Shown one piece after another: positions 7,881 to 15,943 of a stretch of 64,000 nucleotides of DNA (positions are counted from its first letter, which is position 1; every line of letters begins with the position of its first letter). Made by a program: the position numbers and the translations under genes. This DNA is from G965240365 sp965240365. Lineage in GTDB: Bacteria > Pseudomonadota > Gammaproteobacteria > Eutrophobiales > Eutrophobiaceae. Under the pieces are notes generated by a model. That model did no database searches and had not been told where the DNA came from. It worked only from the letters and a program-made list of their open reading frames with translations. The DNA is taken from contig OZ251218.1 of assembly GCA_965240365.1 (NCBI GenBank), positions 1,240,001 through 1,304,000 on the forward strand, written 5' to 3'.

Positions 7881-8762
7881 CTAAGCGCATAATCTTTTGA
7901 GGTGCGCAGTGAGCGCGGCGAGGGTTTCAGCAAACGCATCTTCCCACAGGTAATGGCCGCAGTTTTCGATCTTCGTCACCTGTGCCTGAGGCAGGCACTT
8001 TTGCCATCTCTCAAGCTCTTGCCTCCTGAAGGCGATATCGTTCTCGGGCCAGATGAATGCGGCCCGCCCTGAAAAACGTTCAAGACCCCGCTCGATCCCG
8101 GCAAGCCAGTGTTTCGATTGCAGGATATGGCGCGGAAAAATATGCAGTGGACGGCGGGGCGCCGGCGGGTCAAAGGGGGCCCGATAGGCCCGCATGGTCA
8201 CCGCATCCGGGGCGCCGCGCTGCATGGACGCCGGAATAACGCGATTGACGAAGACGGCATGGCGTTCGTTCGCCCACCGTCCGATGGGGCCGCCCATCAG
8301 ACGGGCGAACCATTCGAAATGCAATATGCCATTCACCGGCCAGGCCCAGGTATTGCCGAGACAGAAAGCGGTAAGCCGATCTTCGGTGTTTAGCATGGCC
8401 CACAAACCAATCGGCCCGCCCCAATCATGGGCGATCAGGCAGGCATCCTGGATATTGGCCTGATTCAGAAACGCGGTGACAAGGGCCGCATGTTCCTCCG
8501 GCGTAAACCCATAATGAACTGGCGGTTTTGAGAGCCCGAAACCGGGCAAATCAAGCGCAATACAATCGTAGCTTTCACGCAAAGCGCCGATGATGTTGCG
8601 GTACAAAAAGCTCCAGGTTGGGTTGCCATGCAGGAACAGCAATGTTGGGCCTTGGCCTTCGCGGATGTAGTGCAGGCGCGCCGGGCCGATAGTCATAAAG
8701 TGGCTTGCAAACGGAAAAGCGCCTTCGGGCAGATCAAACTGTTCTTCGGCAAAGCTGCGCAT
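7881..8762 (-). CDS. Alpha/beta hydrolase, haloalkane dehalogenase-like
   Basis: The protein has 293 residues from the ATG complementary to 8760-8762; the frame stays open upstream but overlaps the next gene. FLHGNPTWSFLYRNII holds the oxyanion-hole HGNPTW, CLIAHDWGGPIGLWAM the nucleophile elbow with Asp in place of Ser, and KIENCGHYLWED the catalytic His. The HGNPTW plus HDWG combination is typical of haloalkane dehalogenases and close relatives, which cleave carbon-halogen bonds. The true substrate cannot be read from sequence. One base separates it from the TfoX-N gene upstream, so they form an operon. Confidence 0.85.
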   Translation of the reverse strand: MRSFAEEQFDLPEGAFPFASHFMTIGPARLHYIREGQGPTLLFLHGNPTWSFLYRNIIGALRESYDCIALDLPGFGLSKPPVHYGFTPEEHAALVTAFLNQANIQDACLIAHDWGGPIGLWAMLNTEDRLTAFCLGNTWAWPVNGILHFEWFARLMGGPIGRWANERHAVFVNRVIPASMQRGAPDAVTMRAYRAPFDPPAPRRPLHIFPRHILQSKHWLAGIERGLERFSGRAAFIWPENDIAFRRQELERWQKCLPQAQVTKIENCGHYLWEDAFAETLAALTAHLKRLCA

Positions 8763-8763
8763 G

Positions 8764-9111
8764 TCAGGACCTGTTGTTTTCTTCGGCAAAGTGAATTGCG
8801 GCCTCGAAGAGATCGCGAAATTCCGAGAGATCTTCGGGCGCGCTGATCGCGATCCATTCGCGCATCGGCTTTTTGCCATAGGGGGTGAAGGGTATGGCGC
8901 GGTTGGACGCTTTTGCGCGAATGGCGACAGCTTCAGGCACGCGCATGCCAATGGTGTCTTCATAGACGCAAAGCGCCATCTTGCGGCCAACATAAAGCGC
9001 CGGGCAGCCAAACATATTGCCCTGGCGCATGGCGATTGGCCCATTTGAGCAGAGCGCCTCAAGCTCCGCGTAGAGCGCCGTATCGTGCGATGATTTTGCC
9101 GTGGCTTTCAT
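8764..9111 (-). CDS. TfoX N-terminal-like domain protein
   Basis: This small protein has 115 residues. The core GNMFGCPALYVGRKMALCVY followed by EDTIGMRVPE is characteristic of the TfoX_N fold, found alone in many bacteria. Lone TfoX_N proteins have no settled function; the competence role of full TfoX need not apply. The start ATG has the ribosome site AGGAG. It is directly upstream of the hydrolase with one base between them. Confidence 0.75.
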   Translation of the reverse strand: MKATAKSSHDTALYAELEALCSNGPIAMRQGNMFGCPALYVGRKMALCVYEDTIGMRVPEAVAIRAKASNRAIPFTPYGKKPMREWIAISAPEDLSEFRDLFEAAIHFAEENNRS

Positions 9112-9413
9112 GATCCACTCCTTCCTGCCACGGCATCTCCGGCCCGGTCAATCAGGGCCGAAACGGGGCGAATATGCACTGCAACGGCCGCCGCCCGCCG
9201 GGCCGCTTGCCGGTCGAAATCGATCTGTCCCCGGATCATCCGGGCCAGGCTCTTCACCTGTTTGCCTATATCCTTCATCGCGTCCATGCGGGTGGCCACG
9301 AGGCCGGTGGCGCCGCTATGCGCCCATACTGCGCCGACGACTCCGCTGACCACGCCACTGACAATCAGCAAGGCGATGAACGACAGATACCGCGCCTTGA
9401 TACTTCGACCCAC
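9108..9413 (-). pseudogene. Truncated cytochrome c556/c'-like gene
   Basis: About 101 residues remain from a GTG start with AGGAAGG upstream. A signal peptide (FIALLIVSGVVSGVVGAVWA) is followed by a segment typical of cytochrome c' helices, RMDAMKDIGKQVKSLARMIR. The frame then loses similarity and ends without the haem-binding CxxCH, overlapping the start of the TfoX-N gene by four bases. It looks like the 5' half of a c556 gene joined to unrelated DNA. Confidence 0.6.
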
Positions 9414-9516
9414 CTTGACCTTCCTCAACAGCACAACCGCAAAACCGGACGGACGGTAGACATTCCAGTCACTGGGGGTCAAATGGCCGCAAGGCGTCTT
9501 TGCTTCAGGAGCAGCG

Positions 9517-9633
9517 TTAATGTCCGCGCTTCTTGTGCCCGGAATGCCCGCCAGGGACGTAACCCCGGAGGTGGTTGTAGGTCATAATCTGGTCTCGGGT
9601 CAACAAAGGCACAGCGAGAATTAGTCTGGCCAT
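9517..9633 (-). CDS. Small unrecognised reading frame (38 codons)
   Basis: It starts MARLILAVPLLTRDQI after GGAGGATGATG and lies just downstream of an antitoxin-like fragment. The position and the MARLIL start recall a ParE-type toxin, but the rest does not fit. It is probably a decayed remnant and may not be expressed. Confidence 0.25.
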   Translation of the reverse strand: MARLILAVPLLTRDQIMTYNHLRGYVPGGHSGHKKRGH

Positions 9634-9654
9634 CATCATCCTCCAAATGCGCTT

Positions 9655-9780
9655 TCACGCCTTCCATTGGACGCCAGGGCGTTCAAGAGTGTATTGTTTA
9701 ATGGTCTTGCCTTCCTGCGCGGCCCGCGCTTTCAGGGTTTGGTGTTGCTGTTCGGTGACATCAATGGTCAAACAACGCAT
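9655..9780 (-). pseudogene. Truncated ribbon-helix-helix-type antitoxin
   Basis: The frame of 41 residues begins MRCLTIDVTEQQHQTLKARA and continues QEGKTIKQYTLER, the N-terminal half of a common type II antitoxin family of about 80 residues. It stops soon after (PGVQWKA), so the C-terminal toxin-binding half is missing. No intact toxin gene is present next to it. Confidence 0.55.
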
Positions 9781-9904
9781 GTTGCGGCCTCCAGGCAAAA
9801 AAGGACATTGGGCAGAACTTAGCACAAATGTGGTTTTATAAAAATATTCATTTGCAAGCCATGCCGGGGCAGGTTGTTCTTCAAGCTGAATTCCAGGATT
9901 TTGG

Positions 9905-10035
9905 TCACCCCCCAACTCTGCGCAACGCCTCATCCACGATCTTTATCGAAAGATAAAGCCCGGCGACCATCATGTCCTCAATGACAGGCCGGGCTTTCGG
10001 TATGAGTCCGCGCCTTTTGGCGCCATTTAGCAACG
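9905..10035 (-). pseudogene. C-terminal fragment of a DUF3368-type PIN protein
   Basis: The last 38 codons of this frame read GAKRRGLIPKARPVIEDMM then VAGLYLSIKIVDEALRRVGG, the characteristic C-terminal helices of DUF3368 PIN-domain toxins. The upstream part of the frame does not look like the family, so only the 3' end survives. It forms a scrap zone with the truncated antitoxin nearby. Confidence 0.5.
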
Positions 10036-10096
10036 GCGGTCGGGATATGGGCCATATTATTAATTGCCGGGTTAATAATTCGGTTAAAATGAATCC

Positions 10097-10885
10097 ATGA
10101 ACTGGTGGGGAAAAATACTTGGCGGCGCCTTTGGCATGATGCTCGGCGGGCCGGCCGGCGCTATCCTGGGCGCGGCCCTGGGGCATAGTTTTGACAAGGG
10201 TTTATCCAGATCGGCCTCGGCCACGGGCGAGTTTGGCCGGCAGCAGCGCGCGCAGACCGTGTTTTATACCGCGACCTTCTCGATTATGGGCCATATCTGC
10301 AAGCTGGACGGCCGTATCAGTGAAGACGAGATCGCCCTGGCCCGGCAAATCATGCAACAAATGGATATGAATGCCGAGCAACGGCAGACGGCCATCCATC
10401 TCTTCAACGAGGGCAAGAAAGACGGCTTCCCGCTGCAGGACATGCTCAGGCAGTTCAGACAGGAGATCGGGCCGCGCCCGAACCTGCTCAGGATGTTTGT
10501 CGAGATCCAGATCATGGCGGCCTATGCCGATGGCGTGCTGCACCCGGCCGAGCGCGGCGTATTGCTTGTGATATGCCGGCAACTCGGGATTTCCGCGGCC
10601 GAATTTGAACACCTGTGCCGCATGATTGGCGGGCCGGGCCAGGGCCGCGCCGCCGGCAGCAGCAAGGGGCAGCCTTCGCTGCAACAGGCTTATGCGGTGC
10701 TGGATATCGATCCATCGGCCGGGGTGAGCGACATCAAAAAGGCTTACCGCCGCTTGCTGAGCCGGCATCACCCCGACAAACTGGTGGCCAGGGGTCTGCC
10801 CGAGGAGATGATGAAGATCGCGGCCGAACGCACGCATGAGATTCGGCAGGCTTATGAGGTCATCAAGGCAGAGAAAGGGTTTTAG
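10097..10885 (+). CDS. djlA: Co-chaperone DjlA
   Basis: The protein has 262 residues, close to the 271 of E. coli DjlA. The N-terminal membrane segment is glycine-rich (WWGKILGGAFGMMLGGPAGA) and ends LGHSFDKG as in DjlA. A TerB-like acidic helical region follows (residues 50-165), then a C-terminal J domain with HHPDKL, the HPD triad that stimulates DnaK. It is an inner-membrane type III DnaJ protein. The downstream neighbour fxsA converges on it. Confidence 0.92.
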   Translation: MNWWGKILGGAFGMMLGGPAGAILGAALGHSFDKGLSRSASATGEFGRQQRAQTVFYTATFSIMGHICKLDGRISEDEIALARQIMQQMDMNAEQRQTAIHLFNEGKKDGFPLQDMLRQFRQEIGPRPNLLRMFVEIQIMAAYADGVLHPAERGVLLVICRQLGISAAEFEHLCRMIGGPGQGRAAGSSKGQPSLQQAYAVLDIDPSAGVSDIKKAYRRLLSRHHPDKLVARGLPEEMMKIAAERTHEIRQAYEVIKAEKGF

Positions 10886-10920
10886 GGAGGCCGTGCCCGG
10901 GCCAGGCTGGCCTTAAGGAA

Positions 10921-11343
10921 TTATCTCTCTTCCCAATGCCTGCCTTCAATAATCTCGCCCTGATCGTCCCGCCGGATAGTAACGCGCCTTTGGATAAAAC
11001 CCGCCAGCAGGGTCTCCGCAAGAAATTTTCTGAGGCCGGGCAGCAGCGCCAGAAAGCCGAATACGTCCGTGCAAAAACCGGGGGTCAGCAGCAAGGCGCC
11101 GGCAATCACAAGCAGCAGGCCCTCGATCAGTTCCGTGGCCGGCAAGCGGCCCTGATTCATGCTGAGTCGCACCCTGGCCAGGGTTGACAGGCCCTGCCAA
11201 CGCAGCAACGCGGCCCCGAGCGCGGCCGTGGCGATGATTAAAACCACCGTATAACCCGCGCCGATGACCTTGCCGATCTGAATCAGGATGACGATTTCGA
11301 TCAGGGGGATGATCAGGAACAGCAGAAACAGTATTTTGAACAA
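10921..11343 (-). CDS. fxsA: FxsA family inner-membrane protein
   Basis: The protein has 140 residues. Transmembrane segments include FLLFLIIPLIEIVILIQIG and VLIIATAALGAALL, then the conserved LLLTPGFCTDVFGFLALLPG and a charged cytoplasmic tail. FxsA modulates phage exclusion in E. coli; its general role is unclear. The start is TTG at 11343 with GGAG upstream. It lies close to cutA-dsbD as in many gammaproteobacteria. Confidence 0.9.
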   Translation of the reverse strand: MFKILFLLFLIIPLIEIVILIQIGKVIGAGYTVVLIIATAALGAALLRWQGLSTLARVRLSMNQGRLPATELIEGLLLVIAGALLLTPGFCTDVFGFLALLPGLRKFLAETLLAGFIQRRVTIRRDDQGEIIEGRHWEER

Positions 11344-11491
11344 GGGAAGGCTCCGGTTGTTATCAGTCTGGCAATATTATCCCTATGCGGGCAAAATGCC
11401 AGTCTTTGGGCCTGTTTCCGATTCGATAACCCGTCTCCCTGATCAGGCTCGAATGGGCAGCCTATTGAAAAATCAAGACTGGTTCGGTCCG

Positions 11492-12064
11492 ATGGCAAAT
11501 ACTGACAGCAAGCCGGTTTCTCCGATCACCGTCCGCGCGGCAACCGGCGATGACGCATCGGCGATTGCGGCCGCGCATGTCGCATCGTGGCGAGAGACCT
11601 ATGCCAGTCTGATGCCGGAGACGGCGCTGGACGCCTTGTCGGTGAGCGATCGCGCGGCTCGCTGGACGCGCATCCTTGATCAATCCGAACGGCCCGAGGG
11701 CCCTGGCGTTTTCGTCGCCGAGCATGAGGGCGATCTTGTCGGCTTCGCGTCGGGAGGCCGCCAACGTGACACCAGCCTGCGTGAGCAAGGCTTCACCGGC
11801 GAGATCACGGCGATCTATGTGCCGCAGGACATGCAAGGCCGGGGCGCGGGCAGGCGCCTGATGGACGCTGTCGTTTACAGCCTGCAAAGGAACGGTCATG
11901 ATGCCGCCAGCCTGTGGGTGTTGCGGGATAACTTTGGAGCGCGCCGTTTCTATGAGCGCCTCGGCGGCGTGATCGTTAGCGAGAAGCAGGATCATCGCGA
12001 GGCGGTCACGTTCATCGAGATCGCCTATGGGTGGCGCGACCTCTCCGGATGTTTGATCGAATGA
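11492..12064 (+). CDS. GNAT family N-acetyltransferase
   Basis: The protein has 190 residues from ATG 11492; longer in-frame starts overlap fxsA and look untranslated. The acetyl-CoA loop is IYVPQDMQGRGAGRRLMDAV, the Q/RxxGxG/A motif A of GNAT enzymes, and the C-terminal WVLRDNFGARRFYERLGG matches motif B. The acceptor is unknown. It sits between fxsA and cutA, which are usually neighbours, so it may be an insertion into a conserved cluster. Confidence 0.88.
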   Translation: MANTDSKPVSPITVRAATGDDASAIAAAHVASWRETYASLMPETALDALSVSDRAARWTRILDQSERPEGPGVFVAEHEGDLVGFASGGRQRDTSLREQGFTGEITAIYVPQDMQGRGAGRRLMDAVVYSLQRNGHDAASLWVLRDNFGARRFYERLGGVIVSEKQDHREAVTFIEIAYGWRDLSGCLIE

Positions 12065-12077
12065 GACCGGCGCATCC

Positions 12078-12428
12078 ATGGCGTCAAAACCTGAAATGAG
12101 TAAAGAATCCCCGTTTCTGCTGGTATTGAGCACTTGCCCGGATGCCGCGCTCGCAAAAAGCATTGCCCGGGAATTAGTGGAAGACAAACTCGCGGCCTGC
12201 GTCAATATCATCGCCGATGTCAACTCGTGCTTTAGCTGGGCCGGGAAAACGGACACGGCGCTTGAACATCTGCTGCTGATAAAGACCCGCGAGGCGTGTT
12301 ATCCGGCCCTGGAGCGCCGCGTCAAGGCGCTGCACCCCTACGAACTTCCTGAAATTATCGCTGTCCCTATCCACACGGGCCTCCCGGCCTATCTGGACTG
12401 GATCAGCAACACTACCCGCTCGGCATGA
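12078..12428 (+). CDS. cutA: Divalent-ion tolerance protein CutA
   Basis: The protein has 116 residues from ATG 12078; ATG 12096 is an alternative start. It is the trimeric CutA1 fold: LSTCPDAALAKSIARELVED, KLAACVNII, the TALEHLLLIKT strand and HPYELPEIIAVPI are all conserved. The family binds divalent metals such as copper. The stop overlaps the dsbD start by four bases, the order seen in many gammaproteobacteria. Confidence 0.93.
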   Translation: MASKPEMSKESPFLLVLSTCPDAALAKSIARELVEDKLAACVNIIADVNSCFSWAGKTDTALEHLLLIKTREACYPALERRVKALHPYELPEIIAVPIHTGLPAYLDWISNTTRSA

Positions 12429-14254
12429 ACATTCTCCCCAGGCTTGTCACCGGACCTCGCGCCTGTCTCCTCCTGGCGGCGCTATTATTGTCGTCCCCGC
12501 TTCTGGCCGACGGGCCGCTGGACAAGCTAGGCAAGCTGCTCGCGGGTCAGGGCCCGGCGGCCAATGATGAAATCCTCGACCCCGACAGCGCCTTTCAACT
12601 CGAACTGAGACGGTTCGCCCCGGACAGATTATTGCTCGGCTGGCAAATAGAACCGGGCTATTACCTTTATAAGGACAAGTTCCAGGTGCAAAGCCTCACC
12701 GACGGGATCAGGATTGAGGACTTCAGCCTGCCGCCCGGCCGGGACAAGGCCGACCCGCTGTTCGGCCAGGTCGAGGTCTATTATGGCCAGAATGAAGCCT
12801 TGATCCCGTTTAATGCGGCCGCGCGCGATCTTAAAACGGCCGCTATCGAAGTCGGCTATCAGGGCTGCAAGGAAGATTCGGTGTGTTATCCGCCGATCAA
12901 AAAGACCTATACGCTGGCGCTGGCCCCCACCGGGCCCACGGCCGCGGGGTCCGCGCCGTTGTCCGAGCAGGACGGCATCACCCAAAGGCTCAAGGATAAG
13001 GGCCTGCTGCTCAATATCCTGTCGTTTTTCGGCTTCGGCCTGTTGCTGGCGTTCACGCCTTGCGTGTTTCCGATGATCCCGATCCTGTCCGGTATCATCG
13101 TGGGTGAAAAACAGCGTGTTACCCGGCTACGGGCGCTGTCCCTGTCCTTGAGTTACGTGCTGGCGATGGCGCTCACCTACGCGGGCCTGGGCGTGGTCGC
13201 GGGCTTATTCCACTTCAATCTGCAAGCGGCGTCGCAGAATATCTGGGCGCTGTCGCTGTTCAGCGCGGTTTTTGTCCTGCTGGCGCTGTCCATGTTCGGC
13301 TTTTATGAATTGCGCCTGCCGTCAAGCTGGCAAAGCAGGCTGTCTTCAAACCGGACACAACGCGGCACCTTAAAGGGCGCCGCCATTATGGGCATATTGT
13401 CGGCCGTTATTGTCGGCCCCTGCGTGGCGCCGCCCCTGGCCGGGGCCTTGTTATATATCAGCCAGACCGGCAATGCCGTTTTGGGCGGGCTGGTGCTGTT
13501 TGCGATGGGGCTGGGTTTTGGCCTGCCGCTATTGCTGGTCGGGGTGATGTCCGGCGAATTGTTGCCGCGCGCCGGCGCCTGGATGGAAACCGTCAGGCGC
13601 GGCTTTGGCGTCATCATGCTGGGGGTCGCTATCTGGTTTTTAGAGCGCGTCCTGCCCGAGGCCGTGAGCCTGATGTTGTGGGCCACCCTGTTTGTCACCA
13701 CGGCGGTCTTTATCGGCGCGCTGGACCGGGCGGACGCCATGACCGATCGCTGGCAGCGGCTGTGCAAGGGTTTTGGCCTGGTGTTGATGGTTTACGGCGT
13801 GGTGCTGATCGTGGCCGCGGCCGGCGGCAGCGGCACGGTCCTGCGTCCGTTTGCCGAGCCGCGGCTGGCGGCGGCCACCAAACAGAGTCTGCCGTTTGAG
13901 GATGTATCCGGCCCCGAGGACTTGCAGGCGCGCTTGACGGAGGCCAGTCTGGCGGGCAAGCCGGTCCTGCTGGATTTCTACGCGGACTGGTGCGTGAGCT
14001 GTGTTGACCTGGAGACCGAAACCTTCAGCGACCCCGCCGTGCAGATGGCGCTCAAGGATTTCATCCTGCTGAAAACCGATGTCACCCGGAATAACGCGCT
14101 GGATAAGGCCCTGCTTAAACAGTTTCAATTGTTCGGCCCGCCGGCCATCCTGTTTTTTGACACCGAGGCCAGGGAGATCACCTCTCACCGTCTGGTGGGT
14201 TTTATCAAGCCGGAACCCTTCATCAGCCATATTGAACAGGCGCTGGCCCTGTGA
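12425..14254 (+). CDS. dsbD: Thiol:disulfide interchange protein DsbD
   Basis: The protein has 609 residues and all three DsbD domains. A signal peptide is followed by the periplasmic alpha domain with Cys148 and Cys154 (CKEDSVC). The membrane domain (about residues 195-465) has the redox cysteines in TPCVFPMIPIL and GPCVAPPLAGAL. The C-terminal thioredoxin domain carries DWCVSC near residue 523. DsbD moves electrons from cytoplasmic thioredoxin to periplasmic DsbC, DsbG or CcmG-type proteins. It overlaps cutA upstream and the tlpA-like gene downstream, each by four bases. Confidence 0.96.
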   Translation: MNILPRLVTGPRACLLLAALLLSSPLLADGPLDKLGKLLAGQGPAANDEILDPDSAFQLELRRFAPDRLLLGWQIEPGYYLYKDKFQVQSLTDGIRIEDFSLPPGRDKADPLFGQVEVYYGQNEALIPFNAAARDLKTAAIEVGYQGCKEDSVCYPPIKKTYTLALAPTGPTAAGSAPLSEQDGITQRLKDKGLLLNILSFFGFGLLLAFTPCVFPMIPILSGIIVGEKQRVTRLRALSLSLSYVLAMALTYAGLGVVAGLFHFNLQAASQNIWALSLFSAVFVLLALSMFGFYELRLPSSWQSRLSSNRTQRGTLKGAAIMGILSAVIVGPCVAPPLAGALLYISQTGNAVLGGLVLFAMGLGFGLPLLLVGVMSGELLPRAGAWMETVRRGFGVIMLGVAIWFLERVLPEAVSLMLWATLFVTTAVFIGALDRADAMTDRWQRLCKGFGLVLMVYGVVLIVAAAGGSGTVLRPFAEPRLAAATKQSLPFEDVSGPEDLQARLTEASLAGKPVLLDFYADWCVSCVDLETETFSDPAVQMALKDFILLKTDVTRNNALDKALLKQFQLFGPPAILFFDTEAREITSHRLVGFIKPEPFISHIEQALAL

Positions 14255-14817
14255 AGCGCCGGCCGATCATACTGGCGGCCGGTTTTATCGCGCTGCTGTC
14301 TGGCCTTGGCGGTTATCAACTGCAACGTTATTTCAACGCCGGCGACACGCCCGAAGCGGTCCGCGCCATTCAAAAAAAACCCGCGCCTAAGAGCGTGATC
14401 GGGACGCAGGCGGCGGATTTCAGCCTGGCTGACACGGCCGGCGCCAGACGCCATCTGTTGGAATGGCGGGGCAAGGTCGTGGCGTTAAACTTCTGGGCGA
14501 CCTGGTGTCCGCCCTGCCGCGAAGAGATCCCCGATTTTGTCGAGTTGCAAGGCCATTACGCGGACGCCGGCCTGCAATTTGTCGGCATCGCCCTGCACGA
14601 GGCCGAAGAAGTGCGCGATTTTCTACAGGAATTCAAGGTCAATTACCCGACCCTGGTGGGCATGGAAGAGGTGATCGAGTTGGGCGGACAACTCGGCAAT
14701 GCGATTGGGGCGCTGCCCTACACCGTCATTTTAGATCGCAATGGCCAGATCGCGTTCACAAAACGCGGGCCGCTCAGCAAGGCCGAGGCGGAAGCGGTCA
14801 TACAAGGACTGCTTTAG
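14251..14817 (+). CDS. TlpA/ResA-like periplasmic thioredoxin
   Basis: The protein has 188 residues and a GTG start overlapping the dsbD stop. An uncleaved N-terminal anchor (IILAAGFIALLSGLGGYQL) is followed by an AhpC/TSA-type thioredoxin fold with FWATWCPPCREEIPDF, the redox cysteines being 86 and 89, and the cis-proline segment GALPYTVILDR. It is probably reduced by the upstream DsbD and serves periplasmic disulfide reduction, for example of apocytochromes. It is the last gene of this operon; a hairpin-rich repeat follows. Confidence 0.92.
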   Translation: MKRRPIILAAGFIALLSGLGGYQLQRYFNAGDTPEAVRAIQKKPAPKSVIGTQAADFSLADTAGARRHLLEWRGKVVALNFWATWCPPCREEIPDFVELQGHYADAGLQFVGIALHEAEEVRDFLQEFKVNYPTLVGMEEVIELGGQLGNAIGALPYTVILDRNGQIAFTKRGPLSKAEAEAVIQGLL

Positions 14818-14844
14818 CGGGGGGTGATCTTATCCGGGCTTATC

Positions 14845-14997
14845 AAGGAAGCTCTGAATAAATCCATCCTGGACTTCTCAGAGCACGCAAGGTGAAAATG
14901 CGATTTTCACCTTGCTTCAAAATCAATGACTTACGTCATTGATTTTGGCGGTACATCCCTGTACCGCAGGAAGCTCTGATTCAATCAGAGCTTCCTC
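14845..14997. repeat. Five-hairpin intergenic repeat, copy A
   Basis: This repeat of about 153 bp is made of consecutive inverted repeats: GCTCTGA...TCAGAGC, CAAGGTGAAAAT...ATTTTCACCTTG, AAAATCAATGAC...GTCATTGATTTT, GCGGTACA...TGTACCGC and GGAAGCTCTGAT...ATCAGAGCTTCC. A second copy at 18415-18567 is about 90 percent identical, and several of the differences are compensating changes on both arms. It follows the dsbD operon and could act as a terminator. Confidence 0.9.
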
Positions 14998-15028
14998 AAG
15001 CAAGTCGCCGGAATGGACATGATTCATA

Positions 15029-15352
15029 TCATGCCTTGCCCGGAAACTGCTCTATGACGGGTTCAAAACCCTCGAACTCGGGATGGCCCAGATACAGATG
15101 CCGGTTATCGCCGGCATTTTTATGGGCGGCGCGAAATGCCTCGGATCTGGTCCAGGCGACAAAGGCGTCTTCCGAGGCCCAGATGGTATGCGAGGCATAG
15201 AGCGTATGGTCGTCCCGCTCCGGGCCTTTGAGCAGGCGGAATTCGTTGAAACCGGGCACATCCTCAAGGTGTGTTTCACGGCTTTTCCAGACTTCCTCAA
15301 AAGCGTTTTCCTTGCCCCGGACGATCCGGAATCGATTCATGGCTATATACAT
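15029..15352 (-). CDS. Antibiotic biosynthesis monooxygenase (IsdG/HmoA-like) family protein
   Basis: The protein has 107 residues in a dimeric alpha/beta-barrel ABM fold. MNRFRIVRGKENAFEEVWKS, then PGFNEFRLLKGPERDD, HTLYASHTIWASEDAFVAWT and SEAFRAAH match the haem-degrading or haem-binding branch (HmoA/IsdG-like) of the family. It may handle haem or iron release, which is inference. The start ATG 15352 is preceded by GGAG. The gene converges on the dsbD operon across the hairpin repeat. Confidence 0.8.
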   Translation of the reverse strand: MYIAMNRFRIVRGKENAFEEVWKSRETHLEDVPGFNEFRLLKGPERDDHTLYASHTIWASEDAFVAWTRSEAFRAAHKNAGDNRHLYLGHPEFEGFEPVIEQFPGKA

Positions 15353-15469
15353 AACAGGTTCTCCATTGGTTGATCTGCGCCGCTTACTTTAACAATCAAT
15401 TCCGCTTCATTACAAGCCGCCGGGCAGACGCGCATACGGAATTTGTGTTTAATCTCTCCTGTCGGGCCG

Positions 15470-15943
15470 TCACTCCGCTGGCGCGGGCTGTTCCTCCAGA
15501 TAGTTCCTGGCGACATCGATCGCGCGCCAGATTTGAAAGGGCGGCAGTATGTATTCATTGTTGATCTGGCGTATTCTTCTTTCCGCGTTGCCACTGCCCC
15601 TTTGAGCGGCGATGTAATACCAGGTATAAGCCTGGGCATAATCCTGTTTGACATGATGACCGTTTTCATACATCAGGCCCAGGTTATACTGGGCGTTGAC
15701 CTCGCCCGCCCTGGCGGACTGCTCAAACCATTGCACCGCCTGCCGGAGATTGCGCTTGACGCCCAGCCCCAGATAATGGTGTATGCCAATATAATTCTGC
15801 GCCGCCGCATCGCCCTGCTCGGCCAGCGGCAGCCAGGCCCGGTAGGCCGCCGCATAGTCTCCCGCGTCAAACAGGGCCGCAGGATCCGCCGGTTTCAAGC
15901 AGGCGCCGAGCATGACAAGCGCAAATAAAAGGCCGTATTTCAT
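15470..15943 (-). CDS. Sel1-repeat lipoprotein
   Basis: The protein has 157 residues. The signal sequence ends LVMLGACLKP, a lipobox with a lipidated Cys. At least three Sel1-type helical repeats follow, such as AAYRAWLPLAEQGDAAAQNY, AVQWFEQSARAGEVNAQYNL and AYTWYYIAAQRGSGNAERRI. Sel1 repeats mediate protein binding. The gene overlaps the stop of the upstream sulfhydrylase gene by four bases and is probably cotranscribed with it. Confidence 0.85.
   Translation of the reverse strand: MKYGLLFALVMLGACLKPADPAALFDAGDYAAAYRAWLPLAEQGDAAAQNYIGIHHYLGLGVKRNLRQAVQWFEQSARAGEVNAQYNLGLMYENGHHVKQDYAQAYTWYYIAAQRGSGNAERRIRQINNEYILPPFQIWRAIDVARNYLEEQPAPAE

Noticed and set aside
9957..9999. Hairpin AGCCCGGC...GCCGGGCT as a terminator
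   Set aside because: It lies within the DUF3368 fragment, has a 25-base loop and no T run, so it is likely chance pairing of coding sequence.
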